From Planctomycetota bacterium (GTDB lineage: Bacteria > Planctomycetota > Phycisphaerae > WQYP01): a DNA stretch of 46,875 nt. The translations under genes were made by a program, and so were the position numbers. Under the pieces are notes generated by a model, which did not search any database, was not told the origin of the DNA, and worked only from the letters and a program-made list of their open reading frames with translations. How positions within the stretch are numbered: the first letter of the stretch is position 1; each line of letters begins with the position of its first letter. The DNA lies in the NCBI GenBank assembly GCA_021805985.1, contig JAJZDN010000026.1, forward strand, positions 1 through 46,875. Reading direction: 5' to 3'. Shown one piece after another: positions 8,310 to 15,795 of the stretch.

Positions 8310-8322
8310 CAGTACTTTACTG
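8310..8322. promoter_or_regulatory. Small palindrome over the fucosidase -10 box
   Basis: CAGTA-CTT-TACTG overlaps the -10 box of the fucosidase promoter. Read on the minus strand, AAAGTACTGTACC resembles the AAGTANTTGTTC half of the cluster operator only loosely. It could be a divergent operator or a chance palindrome. Confidence 0.3.
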
Positions 8323-8342
8323 GCGTCCATATAGGGTGTCAA
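8314..8342 (-). promoter_or_regulatory. Promoter of the alpha-L-fucosidase gene
   Basis: On the minus strand a perfect TTGACA (8337-8342) is followed after 17 bp by TAAAGT (8314-8319). It points towards the fucosidase start at 8270, giving a leader of about 35-40 nt. Confidence 0.55.
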
Positions 8343-8396
8343 GGAGCCTAACCGTTCATACGGCCCGTCCATAAAGCCGGTTCATATTACCCGCTC

Positions 8397-8425
8397 TTGA
8401 CAGGACCGTGGTGCGCACCTATAAC
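8397..8425 (+). promoter_or_regulatory. Strong sigma-70-type promoter of the plus-strand GH27 gene
   Basis: TTGACA (8397-8402) and TATAAC (8420-8425) are separated by 17 bp, 11 of 12 consensus positions. The predicted start of transcription falls inside the operator candidate at 8427-8444. Confidence 0.65.
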
Positions 8426-8426
8426 C

Positions 8427-8444
8427 GGACCAAGTATTTGTTCA
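8427..8444 (+). promoter_or_regulatory. Operator candidate overlapping the transcription start
   Basis: GGACCAAGTATTTGTTCA matches the perfect palindrome at 4507-4524 at 15 of 18 positions, and both are preceded by AACC. Its position over the transcription start, directly before the ribosome-binding site AAGGGA (8444-8449), fits repression. Confidence 0.55.
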
Positions 8445-8458
8445 AGGGACCTCATGTT

Positions 8459-9811
8459 ATGATGCACACTAGATTGATTCGTTGGATGATTCTGCCGGCA
8501 ATGCTGGTCGTGGCGGCCGCCAATGCCACTGTGGGCACCGCCACCGCGGCTAGCCTGCAGCCACAATCGCACGCCACAACATTTAAGAAAGCTGACCCGG
8601 CCTTGCGACCCTTTATGGGCTGGAGCAGTTGGAGCTTCCTGCGGGGCGATCCAACAGAAGCCAAGGTGAAGGCGCAGGCCCGCGTGTTGGCAAAGCGGCT
8701 TCTTCCGTTCGGGTATCGGTATGTAAATATTGATGCCGGTTGGAGTGGCGGGTTCGACAAATATGGCCGCCCGAAGCCGAACTTAAAACGCTTTCCCGAT
8801 GGTATGGCAGGCATGGCCAAATGGCTGCATGCCCGCAAACTTAAATTGGGGATATACCTGATACCCGGCATTAGCCCGGGGCTTTACCGCGCGAACTGTA
8901 AAATATTAGGCACCCATTATCGCATTGACGACATTACCTATCCGCACCGGAGCGGCAACACGCTGGGGCACGGCTTTCGCAAAATTGACTATAGCAAACC
9001 CGGGGCAATGGCGTACATCCAGAGCTGCGCTAATTTACTGGCTCATTGGGGCGTGGATTTTATCAAGATGGATTTTGTGGGGCCGGGTGGTGGTGTGCAG
9101 GGGTTCAGGCATACCGACAATCGCCCGGACATTGCCCATTGGGCAGAGGCCCTGGCAAATACCCACCGGCCCATCTGGTATGAATTATCCAACAGCCTGA
9201 GCTTCAAATACGCCGCCTTCTGGCGAAAATATACCAACGGCTGGCGTGTGGATTACGATATTGAAACCGGCAAAGATTTCACCAAGTGGAACAATGTGCA
9301 ACAACGCCTTTATGACTCGGCCAAATGGGCCAAATATGCCGGCCCCGGCGGATGGAACGACTTTGATTCTCTGGAAATTGGCAACGGCCAGCGTGACGGC
9401 CTGAGTCTGGCGGAGCGAAAATCAACCATGACCTTGTGGTGCATCAGTTGTGCGCCGCTTTATTTTGGCACTGATTTAACGCATTTAAATCCCACTGATT
9501 TTAAGATCATGACTAACCGCGCTGTAATCGCTATTGATCAGGCCGGCCGCCCTGCCACCCCCTTTACCTTGGCCACGCAGGAGATGGTTTGGCGAATAGC
9601 CAATGCCAATGGAACCTATACCGTGGCCTTTTTTAATACGGGGGCGAAGGCGGGCAAAGCGAGCATTCGCTGGCGGCAGCTTGGGTTTCATGGCGCGGCC
9701 ACGGTCAAAGATTTATGGCAGCACAAAACCCTGGGCAACTTTGCCCATGGGTTTAGTGCCATGTTGCAGTCACACGCCTGCCGGCTGCTGAATGTAAAAC
9801 CCGTGCGATAA
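8459..9811 (+). CDS. Secreted GH27 glycosidase, paralog of the one at 1349-2710
   Basis: The product is about 450 residues. ATG 8459-8461 (followed by a second ATG) has AAGGGA 9 nt upstream; an in-frame GTG further upstream has none and lies inside the promoter. Residues 5-31 are a signal peptide. FMGWSSWS (52-59) opens the barrel; D205 in FIKMDFVGPGGG is the predicted nucleophile and D267 in NGWRVDYDIET the acid/base. The C-terminal beta domain includes VKDLWQHKTLGNF. By eye about 60 percent of residues in the barrel match the minus-strand paralog, so the two are a duplicated pair now in opposite orientation at either end of the cluster. It is transcribed alone and followed by the palindrome 9817-9863. 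Confidence 0.88.
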   Translation: MMHTRLIRWMILPAMLVVAAANATVGTATAASLQPQSHATTFKKADPALRPFMGWSSWSFLRGDPTEAKVKAQARVLAKRLLPFGYRYVNIDAGWSGGFDKYGRPKPNLKRFPDGMAGMAKWLHARKLKLGIYLIPGISPGLYRANCKILGTHYRIDDITYPHRSGNTLGHGFRKIDYSKPGAMAYIQSCANLLAHWGVDFIKMDFVGPGGGVQGFRHTDNRPDIAHWAEALANTHRPIWYELSNSLSFKYAAFWRKYTNGWRVDYDIETGKDFTKWNNVQQRLYDSAKWAKYAGPGGWNDFDSLEIGNGQRDGLSLAERKSTMTLWCISCAPLYFGTDLTHLNPTDFKIMTNRAVIAIDQAGRPATPFTLATQEMVWRIANANGTYTVAFFNTGAKAGKASIRWRQLGFHGAATVKDLWQHKTLGNFAHGFSAMLQSHACRLLNVKPVR

Positions 9812-9816
9812 CCCTA

Positions 9817-9863
9817 GAGCCTGTCCGAGTAATCGCAATCCCGGCCATTACTCGGACAGGCTC
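9817..9863. repeat. 47-bp palindromic element (MITE-like or terminator)
   Basis: Arms GAGCCTGTCCGAGTAAT (9817-9833) and its exact reverse complement (9847-9863) enclose a 13-bp loop. CTA lies directly on both sides (9814-9816, 9864-9866), like a 3-bp target duplication. Sixteen bases of the arm recur exactly at 29755-29770. It begins 6 bp after the GH27 stop codon and may act as a transcription terminator although no U-tract follows. Confidence 0.65.
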
Positions 9864-9910
9864 CTAGCAGAAAACGAACAGGAAGTGTGCGCCCTGCACG
9901 GGGGCATATT

Positions 9911-11275
9911 TTAGTGGGTAAAATAGAGCGATGTCGCGACTTGTTCGGCGGTAGAGACCATCTTGGTCATCGCCTGGATGGATGCGGGGTCGTACATGTT
10001 ATGCTGATAAATCCGCATGAAGTGCCGATACATGCGCTGCCGCAACAGCATAGCGATGGCGGCTTGTTCCTGTCCAAACGGTATGACATGATGGCGCGTT
10101 ACCGCACCTACGCGAATAATTACCACGGCATCGCCGCGCGGATTGAATTTATTTTTTATCAGTAGGGGCGGTGCCATGGTATGGGGCTGAAGGGAGAACG
10201 CTATTTTTTCAATCAGTGGGTTGGATAATTCGCCGCGCCGCGTGTTGGGCCAGTGGCCGCCATTATCGGCCGCCGGATCGGAAGAATTATTTTCCGCAAG
10301 CAGTGCGAAGTTGGCGCCGTGGCGAATTTCACTTTCCAGCTTATTACAATAAGCCACAGCCTCGCGACATGCCGTGGCGATCTGGGCTTTGGTAGCGTGT
10401 GCCACCGGTTGGGTATGGGTGGGATCATTTGGATCGCGCGGCCACTGATTGATCACACGATACGTGATGGTAAAAAGATCCACGGAAGCATGTTGCGTGT
10501 ACCTGGCGATATGGGCTTGATAATAATGCCAGAGTTGGCGCCGCGTGCTGATGAGCTTGGGGTAGACTGTGCGATTGAGATACATACCTATGATTGTCTG
10601 ATTTCGAATAGCCTGAAGTTTTTGATGCAGCGAACTGCCCTGTTGGCGTAACGCGCGGTCGGCCAGTTGTTGTGAGCCCATGTATTGTGCGACAATTTTG
10701 GCCTTTCGGGCGGCTACGACAGCCTCCACTTCCTCCATATCATCTTTGTCCAAAAATCTTTTGGCCTTGGCCAGAAAAAGAATATTTTCAATCTGCACGT
10801 TGAGTTCGCGGGCAATGCTTTGCGTCGCCTGCTGCTGGAAGTACGCTTTGGTTTTGCTGATCGCGGCAGCGTTTTTTAATTCTTTGGAAATTGGCCGCAG
10901 TACGTCCTGGACAAATAAGGGTTTGCTGTTGACCGTTCCAAGCAGTGCGGCCACGGCCAAGTTCGTTCCGGGTGCCGGAGCGACCACCGCCTGAATATCA
11001 GGTTGCGGCACCGGAATCGCAGAGGTCGGAAGGATTGGAGATTTTTGCACCCGTGCATTATTTGATTGCGGCACCGGCGATTGGGTATTGAGCGAGGCTT
11101 GGCTGGTGGCTTGATGAGAAAGGGGCGCGCCGGGGCGAATAAATGCGGTCGCGGAAATAGTGGTTGGCCCCCGCGAATTGTTCTGCGCGCACCCGCCCAT
11201 GGCAATCGCCAAAGTGGCGACTGCCGTTGTAAGCAGGCAGGAACGAAACGTCTTGGGGCGGAAATAAACCATCAT
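9911..11275 (-). CDS. Parvulin/SurA-like peptidyl-prolyl isomerase lipoprotein
   Basis: The product is about 454 residues. Start ATG 11273-11275 has GAGGA 7 nt upstream. A signal peptide ends in the lipobox AMGG-C with lipidated C29. A low-complexity Pro/Gln/Ser linker (about 35-105) leads to an alpha-helical SurA_N-like part with many Lys and Ala, then a PpiC-like region from about 270 to 385 containing LESEIRHGANFALLAENNS, a GG-HW turn and FSLQPHTMAPPLLIK. This layout is that of periplasmic folding factors that act on outer-membrane or secreted proteins. Sequence similarity to textbook SurA is low, so fold assignment is moderate and enzymatic activity unproven. It faces the GH27 gene tail to tail across the 9817-9863 palindrome. 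Confidence 0.68.
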   Translation of the reverse strand: MMVYFRPKTFRSCLLTTAVATLAIAMGGCAQNNSRGPTTISATAFIRPGAPLSHQATSQASLNTQSPVPQSNNARVQKSPILPTSAIPVPQPDIQAVVAPAPGTNLAVAALLGTVNSKPLFVQDVLRPISKELKNAAAISKTKAYFQQQATQSIARELNVQIENILFLAKAKRFLDKDDMEEVEAVVAARKAKIVAQYMGSQQLADRALRQQGSSLHQKLQAIRNQTIIGMYLNRTVYPKLISTRRQLWHYYQAHIARYTQHASVDLFTITYRVINQWPRDPNDPTHTQPVAHATKAQIATACREAVAYCNKLESEIRHGANFALLAENNSSDPAADNGGHWPNTRRGELSNPLIEKIAFSLQPHTMAPPLLIKNKFNPRGDAVVIIRVGAVTRHHVIPFGQEQAAIAMLLRQRMYRHFMRIYQHNMYDPASIQAMTKMVSTAEQVATSLYFTH

Positions 11276-11528
11276 GTAAAATTCCTCGTTCGGCAATCAT
11301 ATTTTTCGTGCCGTCTTAATATTCTGCACAGTCTGGTGCACAGTTATGGTGCCAAACTGTCAGGTCCCAGACGGCCGTTGGGCGCAACAGGCGCTTTGCT
11401 GGTGGGAGTATTGAAACATAAAAGGCATTGAAAAGAAAATGTCCCGCGGCAATAATACGCTTTTGCGGTTTACCTGTTCTCGCCCGTTATTATTATTGTG
11501 CAGAGCCTGAGGATGGCTGACGACAAAT

Positions 11529-12380
11529 TTATTCAACACCGGCCAGTGGAACCAATACTTTTACCAGATCCGTCATGGTATATTGGCGATCGAGAACCAG
11601 GGGCAATAAAACGCCGTGATTGTGCGAGGAATCCACAATGAGCATATTTTTACCCAGCACGCCGAAGCCACTTTCCTGCATCTGATGGCCGCAGATAAAA
11701 GCATCCGCCCACCAGAATTTGCTAAGGGCGGCAAGCGTCTGCGCGCTTTGTGAGCGGCCCCAGACCATCTTATATACCGAGCCGTTTCGCTGATAATCCG
11801 CGTCGGTCAGCGTGCGACGTACAATGCCAGCGTCAAAGGCCGGCAGATCTATATCACCCGGCAGCGAATGGCTTAAAAATATACCGCTGATAGTAATTCC
11901 CGCCAGCGGCATGCTGTGCACAAATTCGCGAAATGCGGCAGACACTTCAGCGGCTTTACCGCCGTAAAATACACTAAAGCCCCGATTAAACCGTTCCGTG
12001 AGGTCGTAGCCATCTTTCATGATGGGAATGGCCTGAATCTGGGCTAAATCATGATTAGCCAAAAGAAAATGCACGCGCCCCGGAAACTGGAAAGCCCAAT
12101 CAATGGCATCAAGGAGCATTTGGATGCTGTTATCCTCGCCGTCTGGCCCCAAGGCTCCGCCATGAATAATTTCCTGCAATATCACATGGCGTTCGGGAAA
12201 CCGATCCAGAGCGGCAAAGGTCTTTATTTTTTCATAGTTCCGCCAATGGTTATGCAGATCACCCGCAATAACCAACTCCCCGGAGGACGGGAAATGCAGC
12301 ATGTGGCCATTACGCAGAGTATCTTCACGATTCAGTGCGGCACCCTGGCGCAGGTAATCAATGGTTTGACGGGCGGACAT
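11529..12380 (-). CDS. Metallophosphoesterase (PPP-like)
   Basis: The 283-residue cytoplasmic protein has the calcineurin-like phosphoesterase blocks in order: GDLHNHWRNY with metal ligands D41 and H43, LLANHD (N109, H110), a histidine in LSHSLPG (H171) and CGHQMQ (H232). The second canonical block GDxVDRG is replaced by the stretch ILQEIIHGGALGPDG, in which the usual Asp is not evident. Start ATG 12378-12380 has AAGGA close upstream. It lies directly downstream of the Ser/Thr kinase gene on the same strand, 150 bp away. I infer that it might reverse kinase signalling, but a nucleotide or protein substrate cannot be told apart from sequence. Confidence 0.8.
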   Translation of the reverse strand: MSARQTIDYLRQGAALNREDTLRNGHMLHFPSSGELVIAGDLHNHWRNYEKIKTFAALDRFPERHVILQEIIHGGALGPDGEDNSIQMLLDAIDWAFQFPGRVHFLLANHDLAQIQAIPIMKDGYDLTERFNRGFSVFYGGKAAEVSAAFREFVHSMPLAGITISGIFLSHSLPGDIDLPAFDAGIVRRTLTDADYQRNGSVYKMVWGRSQSAQTLAALSKFWWADAFICGHQMQESGFGVLGKNMLIVDSSHNHGVLLPLVLDRQYTMTDLVKVLVPLAGVE

Positions 12381-12530
12381 ATATTCCTTAGTTCGTTTTC
12401 ATCATCGCAGGCCGGCTTTAGCGGAACCACGGGCACAGCTTAACATACGTGCCATCAGGATTAAGCATCGGTCAAATCGGGGCCAATAATTCAATCAAAA
12501 GTTTAGAGGGCGGAATTCGCCGAAATCATT

Positions 12531-13460
12531 TTAAGTTACGGTATCCGCATCGGCTGCGGATGTGGTACCTCCCGGAGTACTGTCCTGGGCGTCGGCCATC
12601 TGGCTCTCGCGGGCAGCAGCATTGGCCCGCTGCAGGTAAACGGCGGAGCTTACGCTTAAGACCAGTTGCAATCGGGCGTGGACTTCTTCCATGCTCGGGG
12701 GGCGATCAGAGGGACGGTTTTCCACACATTCCAGAATCAGGCGGGATAACTGGGACGGTATGCGTGGATTGAGTTCATGCGGTGGGATAAGCGTGCGGGA
12801 ATCAACTCCGCTGGCACCGGCCTTCTTCTTGGGTATAACGGTTGGAACATGGCGATCGGTCACGCACCAGTAAAGACTGGCTCCGAAATTAAATATGTCA
12901 GTGGCCGGGGTCAGCGGCCCAAGGGCCACTTGTTCCGGGGCGATATAATCGGGGGTACCTTGAATCCGATTTTTTACTGTACCGATGGCGCAGCTCTGGC
13001 CGAAGTCGATAATTTTGCAATCATTGTTCTGATTGATCATGATGTTGTTGGGTTTAATATCGGCGTGAACATAGCCCATTTTGTGCATGGCCGAAAGCCC
13101 CTCGGCCACCCGGCAGGATATTTCAATCAGGGATTTGAGGCTCGACGGCCGTTCGGTGTCCAGGGATACGCCATCAAAAAGATCCATCAGGAGGTGTAAT
13201 TCTGTGGTGGAGAGAAATTTTCTCCGACGAATCAGGCGATGGCTTTTTCGCAACGCCGGATGAGTAAAATGGCTGCTGATGGCATATTCCTGTTCCGCCT
13301 GCTCGAGAAAGCGGTCATCTTCAGGGCTGCGCCTTAGAACTCTTTTAAGCGCGTAGACTTGGCGCGTGCGGATTTCACAAACCGCGTAAATCGTGCTCCT
13401 GGCTCCATAACCCAGACAGGATAACACTTCAAAATCAGGAATTTCGGGCAGAACTTCCAT
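12531..13460 (-). CDS. Ser/Thr protein kinase, soluble, non-RD type
   Basis: The 309-residue protein is a Hanks-type kinase. Visible subdomains: the glycine loop LGYGARSTIYAV (16-27), the ATP lysine K39 in YALKRV, the catalytic loop HADIKPNN with D134 and N139, metal-binding IDFG (D152), and GTPDYIAPEQ in the activation segment. The Arg of the usual HRD is Ala, so activation-loop phosphorylation may not be needed. There is no transmembrane helix; the C-terminal 40 residues are Ala/Asp/Thr-rich and probably disordered. The start could also be the GTG at 13461-13463, which is 10 nt from AAGG. Planctomycetes encode many such kinases; substrate unknown. Gene order kinase then phosphoesterase is suggestive. 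Confidence 0.88.
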   Translation of the reverse strand: MEVLPEIPDFEVLSCLGYGARSTIYAVCEIRTRQVYALKRVLRRSPEDDRFLEQAEQEYAISSHFTHPALRKSHRLIRRRKFLSTTELHLLMDLFDGVSLDTERPSSLKSLIEISCRVAEGLSAMHKMGYVHADIKPNNIMINQNNDCKIIDFGQSCAIGTVKNRIQGTPDYIAPEQVALGPLTPATDIFNFGASLYWCVTDRHVPTVIPKKKAGASGVDSRTLIPPHELNPRIPSQLSRLILECVENRPSDRPPSMEEVHARLQLVLSVSSAVYLQRANAAARESQMADAQDSTPGGTTSAADADTVT

Positions 13461-13637
13461 CACCCAGATCGAGCCTTATTACAGAGTTCCTTCTTGCCGG
13501 CCGGCCAACAACGTCAACGCCTCGCCGCAGCAGCAATTCAAGCTGCCGGGCATAATACCCCCCCCACGTCTGCGGTATAGTATTCGCTTTCGTTGCTATT
13601 TGCCAGCCCGAAAAGATATGAGCGGGGATACAGTGGC

Positions 13638-14354
13638 TCAACGCCGAAGCAGATGATGAAATTCCCGGCTGAAGGCACGCTCACGCTTGGTAGCCTGTCC
13701 GCGAATTTCCCACTGTAGTTTGACGCAGGAACTTGGAATATTCAAACGCCGCTCCAGGGTCTTGATAAGCGACACCGTGGAACGTATTTGACTGGTGGAA
13801 TAACCCTTGCGATTGATATCTCCGATGATACAGACACCCACAGCATTGGTATAGGCAGAATAATGATGAGGTGTTAAATAAGGCCAGGAAAAATACGGTG
13901 CGGTAGATAATTGTTCCTGCCAGGCCAAGCCTCGTTGCACGTATCCGTCGGGGTTACCAAGGCCATTTCGGGCGTTATCCACCACAAAATGAAAGTTAGC
14001 ACCCTGCGTCATGTTACCCGCATTTTGGGGCTTGATTATTCCTCCTACATCTTTGCCCTCCGAGAGCTCGGCTGAATTACCGGACAGGCTCCCGGATTGA
14101 TAGACGATGATATAGTTCCAGCGGCCATTTCGCAATGGGCTGGCCGCGTGGATAACGGAATTCCAATTTTGCACGTTGTTGGAAAAATTCATCATGTACG
14201 GGCCGGCGCTGGTAATAGGTTGCCCTTCCAGCAGCAGCAGCAGCCCCGCCGTTAATGCCAGCGTAGCTACAAGAGAAGACAGCACCGTAAAGACCCGGCG
14301 ATGATTCACAGCCGTGGGTACTTTTCGAGAAGAAGTTTTGGAGTTTGAACCCAT
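13638..14354 (-). CDS. Membrane-anchored amidase-fold protein lacking zinc ligands
   Basis: The 238-residue product has one transmembrane helix at about 21-43 and then an N-acetylmuramoyl-L-alanine amidase-like (Amidase_2/PGRP) domain. Recognisable are WNYIIVYQSGS (79-89), where active enzymes have IVIHHS, a central NAVGVCIIGDIN (170-181) matching the conserved strand, GYSTSQ (184-189), and KLQWEIRGQATKRERAFS where active enzymes have GH..V..KCPG. The zinc-binding histidines and the Cys/His near the end are therefore missing. I infer a catalytically dead peptidoglycan-binding or scaffold protein. The ATG at 14352-14354 is used although no good ribosome-binding site precedes it; a TTG at 14366 is the alternative. 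Confidence 0.62.
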   Translation of the reverse strand: MGSNSKTSSRKVPTAVNHRRVFTVLSSLVATLALTAGLLLLLEGQPITSAGPYMMNFSNNVQNWNSVIHAASPLRNGRWNYIIVYQSGSLSGNSAELSEGKDVGGIIKPQNAGNMTQGANFHFVVDNARNGLGNPDGYVQRGLAWQEQLSTAPYFSWPYLTPHHYSAYTNAVGVCIIGDINRKGYSTSQIRSTVSLIKTLERRLNIPSSCVKLQWEIRGQATKRERAFSREFHHLLRR

Positions 14355-14366
14355 AATTTTATACAA

Positions 14367-14745
14367 CCCATTCTACAGGGATTCTATCGGCCCGTTATTC
14401 AGTAAAACTTGAAAAATACTACAAATTTTCTGATGTATCTTAGATTACTGTTTATTGTCGAAAATGCAATTAAACGCCGATATAATTGCCGGGGAACGTA
14501 TCGCCGCCCTCTTGCGGGCGATGGATGCGAATTACAACACTGGTGCAAACAGCACATTGTTGGCCTATAATACCTTTTATTGCTGGCACCTTTTTGTCGG
14601 CAATAAAGTAAATCGCAAGCAAGTACGCTGGCCTGAGGCCAAGCGGGCTGGAAAAACTTCTTTTCCCCGGCCGCCCCCTCGGGTGATCCGCCCAGAGGTA
14701 CTTGCATGGCAAACAGCAAACCAGGTTTTGGGTTTTTGGAGATCG
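14367..14745. other. Intergenic region without recognised features
   Basis: This 379-bp divergent gap holds no supported gene. An open frame runs through it in phase with the downstream membrane-protein gene, but its composition is unlike the protein and the ribosome-binding site at 14738-14741 marks the real start. A TATAAT at 14481-14486 has no -35 box at good spacing. Confidence 0.5.
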
Positions 14746-15774
14746 ATGCTTATGAACACTGAACATTTAATAAAACGATCTCGGTGGGCAAGCGCCATTG
14801 CGGCCTTGGCAGGAGTGGCTTTTCTGGTTGGAGGCTTGGTGGCTCTGTTGGCCGCACTACAAGGCACGAAGACTGCCGCCGATGCACCACAGGCCATGGC
14901 TGCCATGACCCCTGGTTTTTTATTGCTGGGCCTCGGAGTATTTATCCTGTTAATAGCCAGCGTCAGTTATCTGGTTATGAGCTTGAAGATTCAGTCCATG
15001 AGCGATGATCACTGGCAATACGAACAACTGCGCGGGGCCATGGAAACGCACCGCCAGTTACTTGAAGGCATCCGGGCCAGTGCGGGACTTTCTGATTCCG
15101 CCAAGCAAATTGCGTATCGCCACAAAGACCGCGAGGCGCTGCGCCACGCCATCCGGGAGGATATTGACAAAAACGATTACGACGGAGCCTATTGGCTGGC
15201 CGCCGAGATGGAACGGCGCTTCGGCAACCGGCAGGAAGCAACCCAGTTTCGTGACATGGTTGAAACCGCCCGCAAAGGATTTATCGAACGCGAAGTGCAT
15301 GAAGCTCTCGATCATTTCGACGAGTTGCTCAAGAAGTTTGACTGGACCACGGCGGTACGGGACATGGAACAGCTCACGCGGACCTTCCCGGGCCATGGGG
15401 ATGTGGCGCGCTTGCCCGAGCGCATTCAGGCCGCCAAGGAGAATCATAAACGCACCTTACTTAAAGAATGGAAAGATGCCGTCACCAAGGAGGATGTGGA
15501 CCGCAGCGTGGAGTTGCTCAAGCAGCTTGATCAATACCTCACGCCGGGCGAAGGCGAAGGGTTTAAGGAAATTGCCCGCGATGTATTCAAAAAGCAGTTG
15601 CAGCAGCTTGGGGTGCAATTCGCCCTGCAATGCAATGACAAGAATTGGGGTGAAGCTATCCGCATTGGACAGCAAATCACGGATCAATTCCCCAACACCC
15701 GTATCGCCGCCGAGGTGCGCGAGGTTATGCCGTCGCTGCGTGAAAAATTAAATCAGCCGGTAGGCGCGATTTGA
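14746..15774 (+). CDS. Membrane protein with two TM helices and a helical-repeat domain
   Basis: The product is about 342 residues and not recognised. GGAG at 14738-14741 precedes two closely spaced ATGs (14746 and 14752), either of which could start it. Transmembrane helices lie at about 15-39 and 56-79, and a charged cytoplasmic part of about 260 residues follows. That part consists of amphipathic helices with TPR-like turns (AYWLAAEMERRF, AIRIGQQITDQFPNT), which suggests a protein-interaction scaffold. It precedes fmt by 21 bp on the same strand and may be co-transcribed. Confidence 0.75.
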   Translation: MLMNTEHLIKRSRWASAIAALAGVAFLVGGLVALLAALQGTKTAADAPQAMAAMTPGFLLLGLGVFILLIASVSYLVMSLKIQSMSDDHWQYEQLRGAMETHRQLLEGIRASAGLSDSAKQIAYRHKDREALRHAIREDIDKNDYDGAYWLAAEMERRFGNRQEATQFRDMVETARKGFIEREVHEALDHFDELLKKFDWTTAVRDMEQLTRTFPGHGDVARLPERIQAAKENHKRTLLKEWKDAVTKEDVDRSVELLKQLDQYLTPGEGEGFKEIARDVFKKQLQQLGVQFALQCNDKNWGEAIRIGQQITDQFPNTRIAAEVREVMPSLREKLNQPVGAI

Positions 15775-15795
15775 CGCCTGCGTTATGTTGATCGT

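Noticed and set aside
14455-14745. N-terminal extension of the two-helix membrane protein
   Set aside because: The frame is open but hydrophilic and unlike a protein start, and a clear GGAG precedes the internal ATGs at 14746 and 14752.
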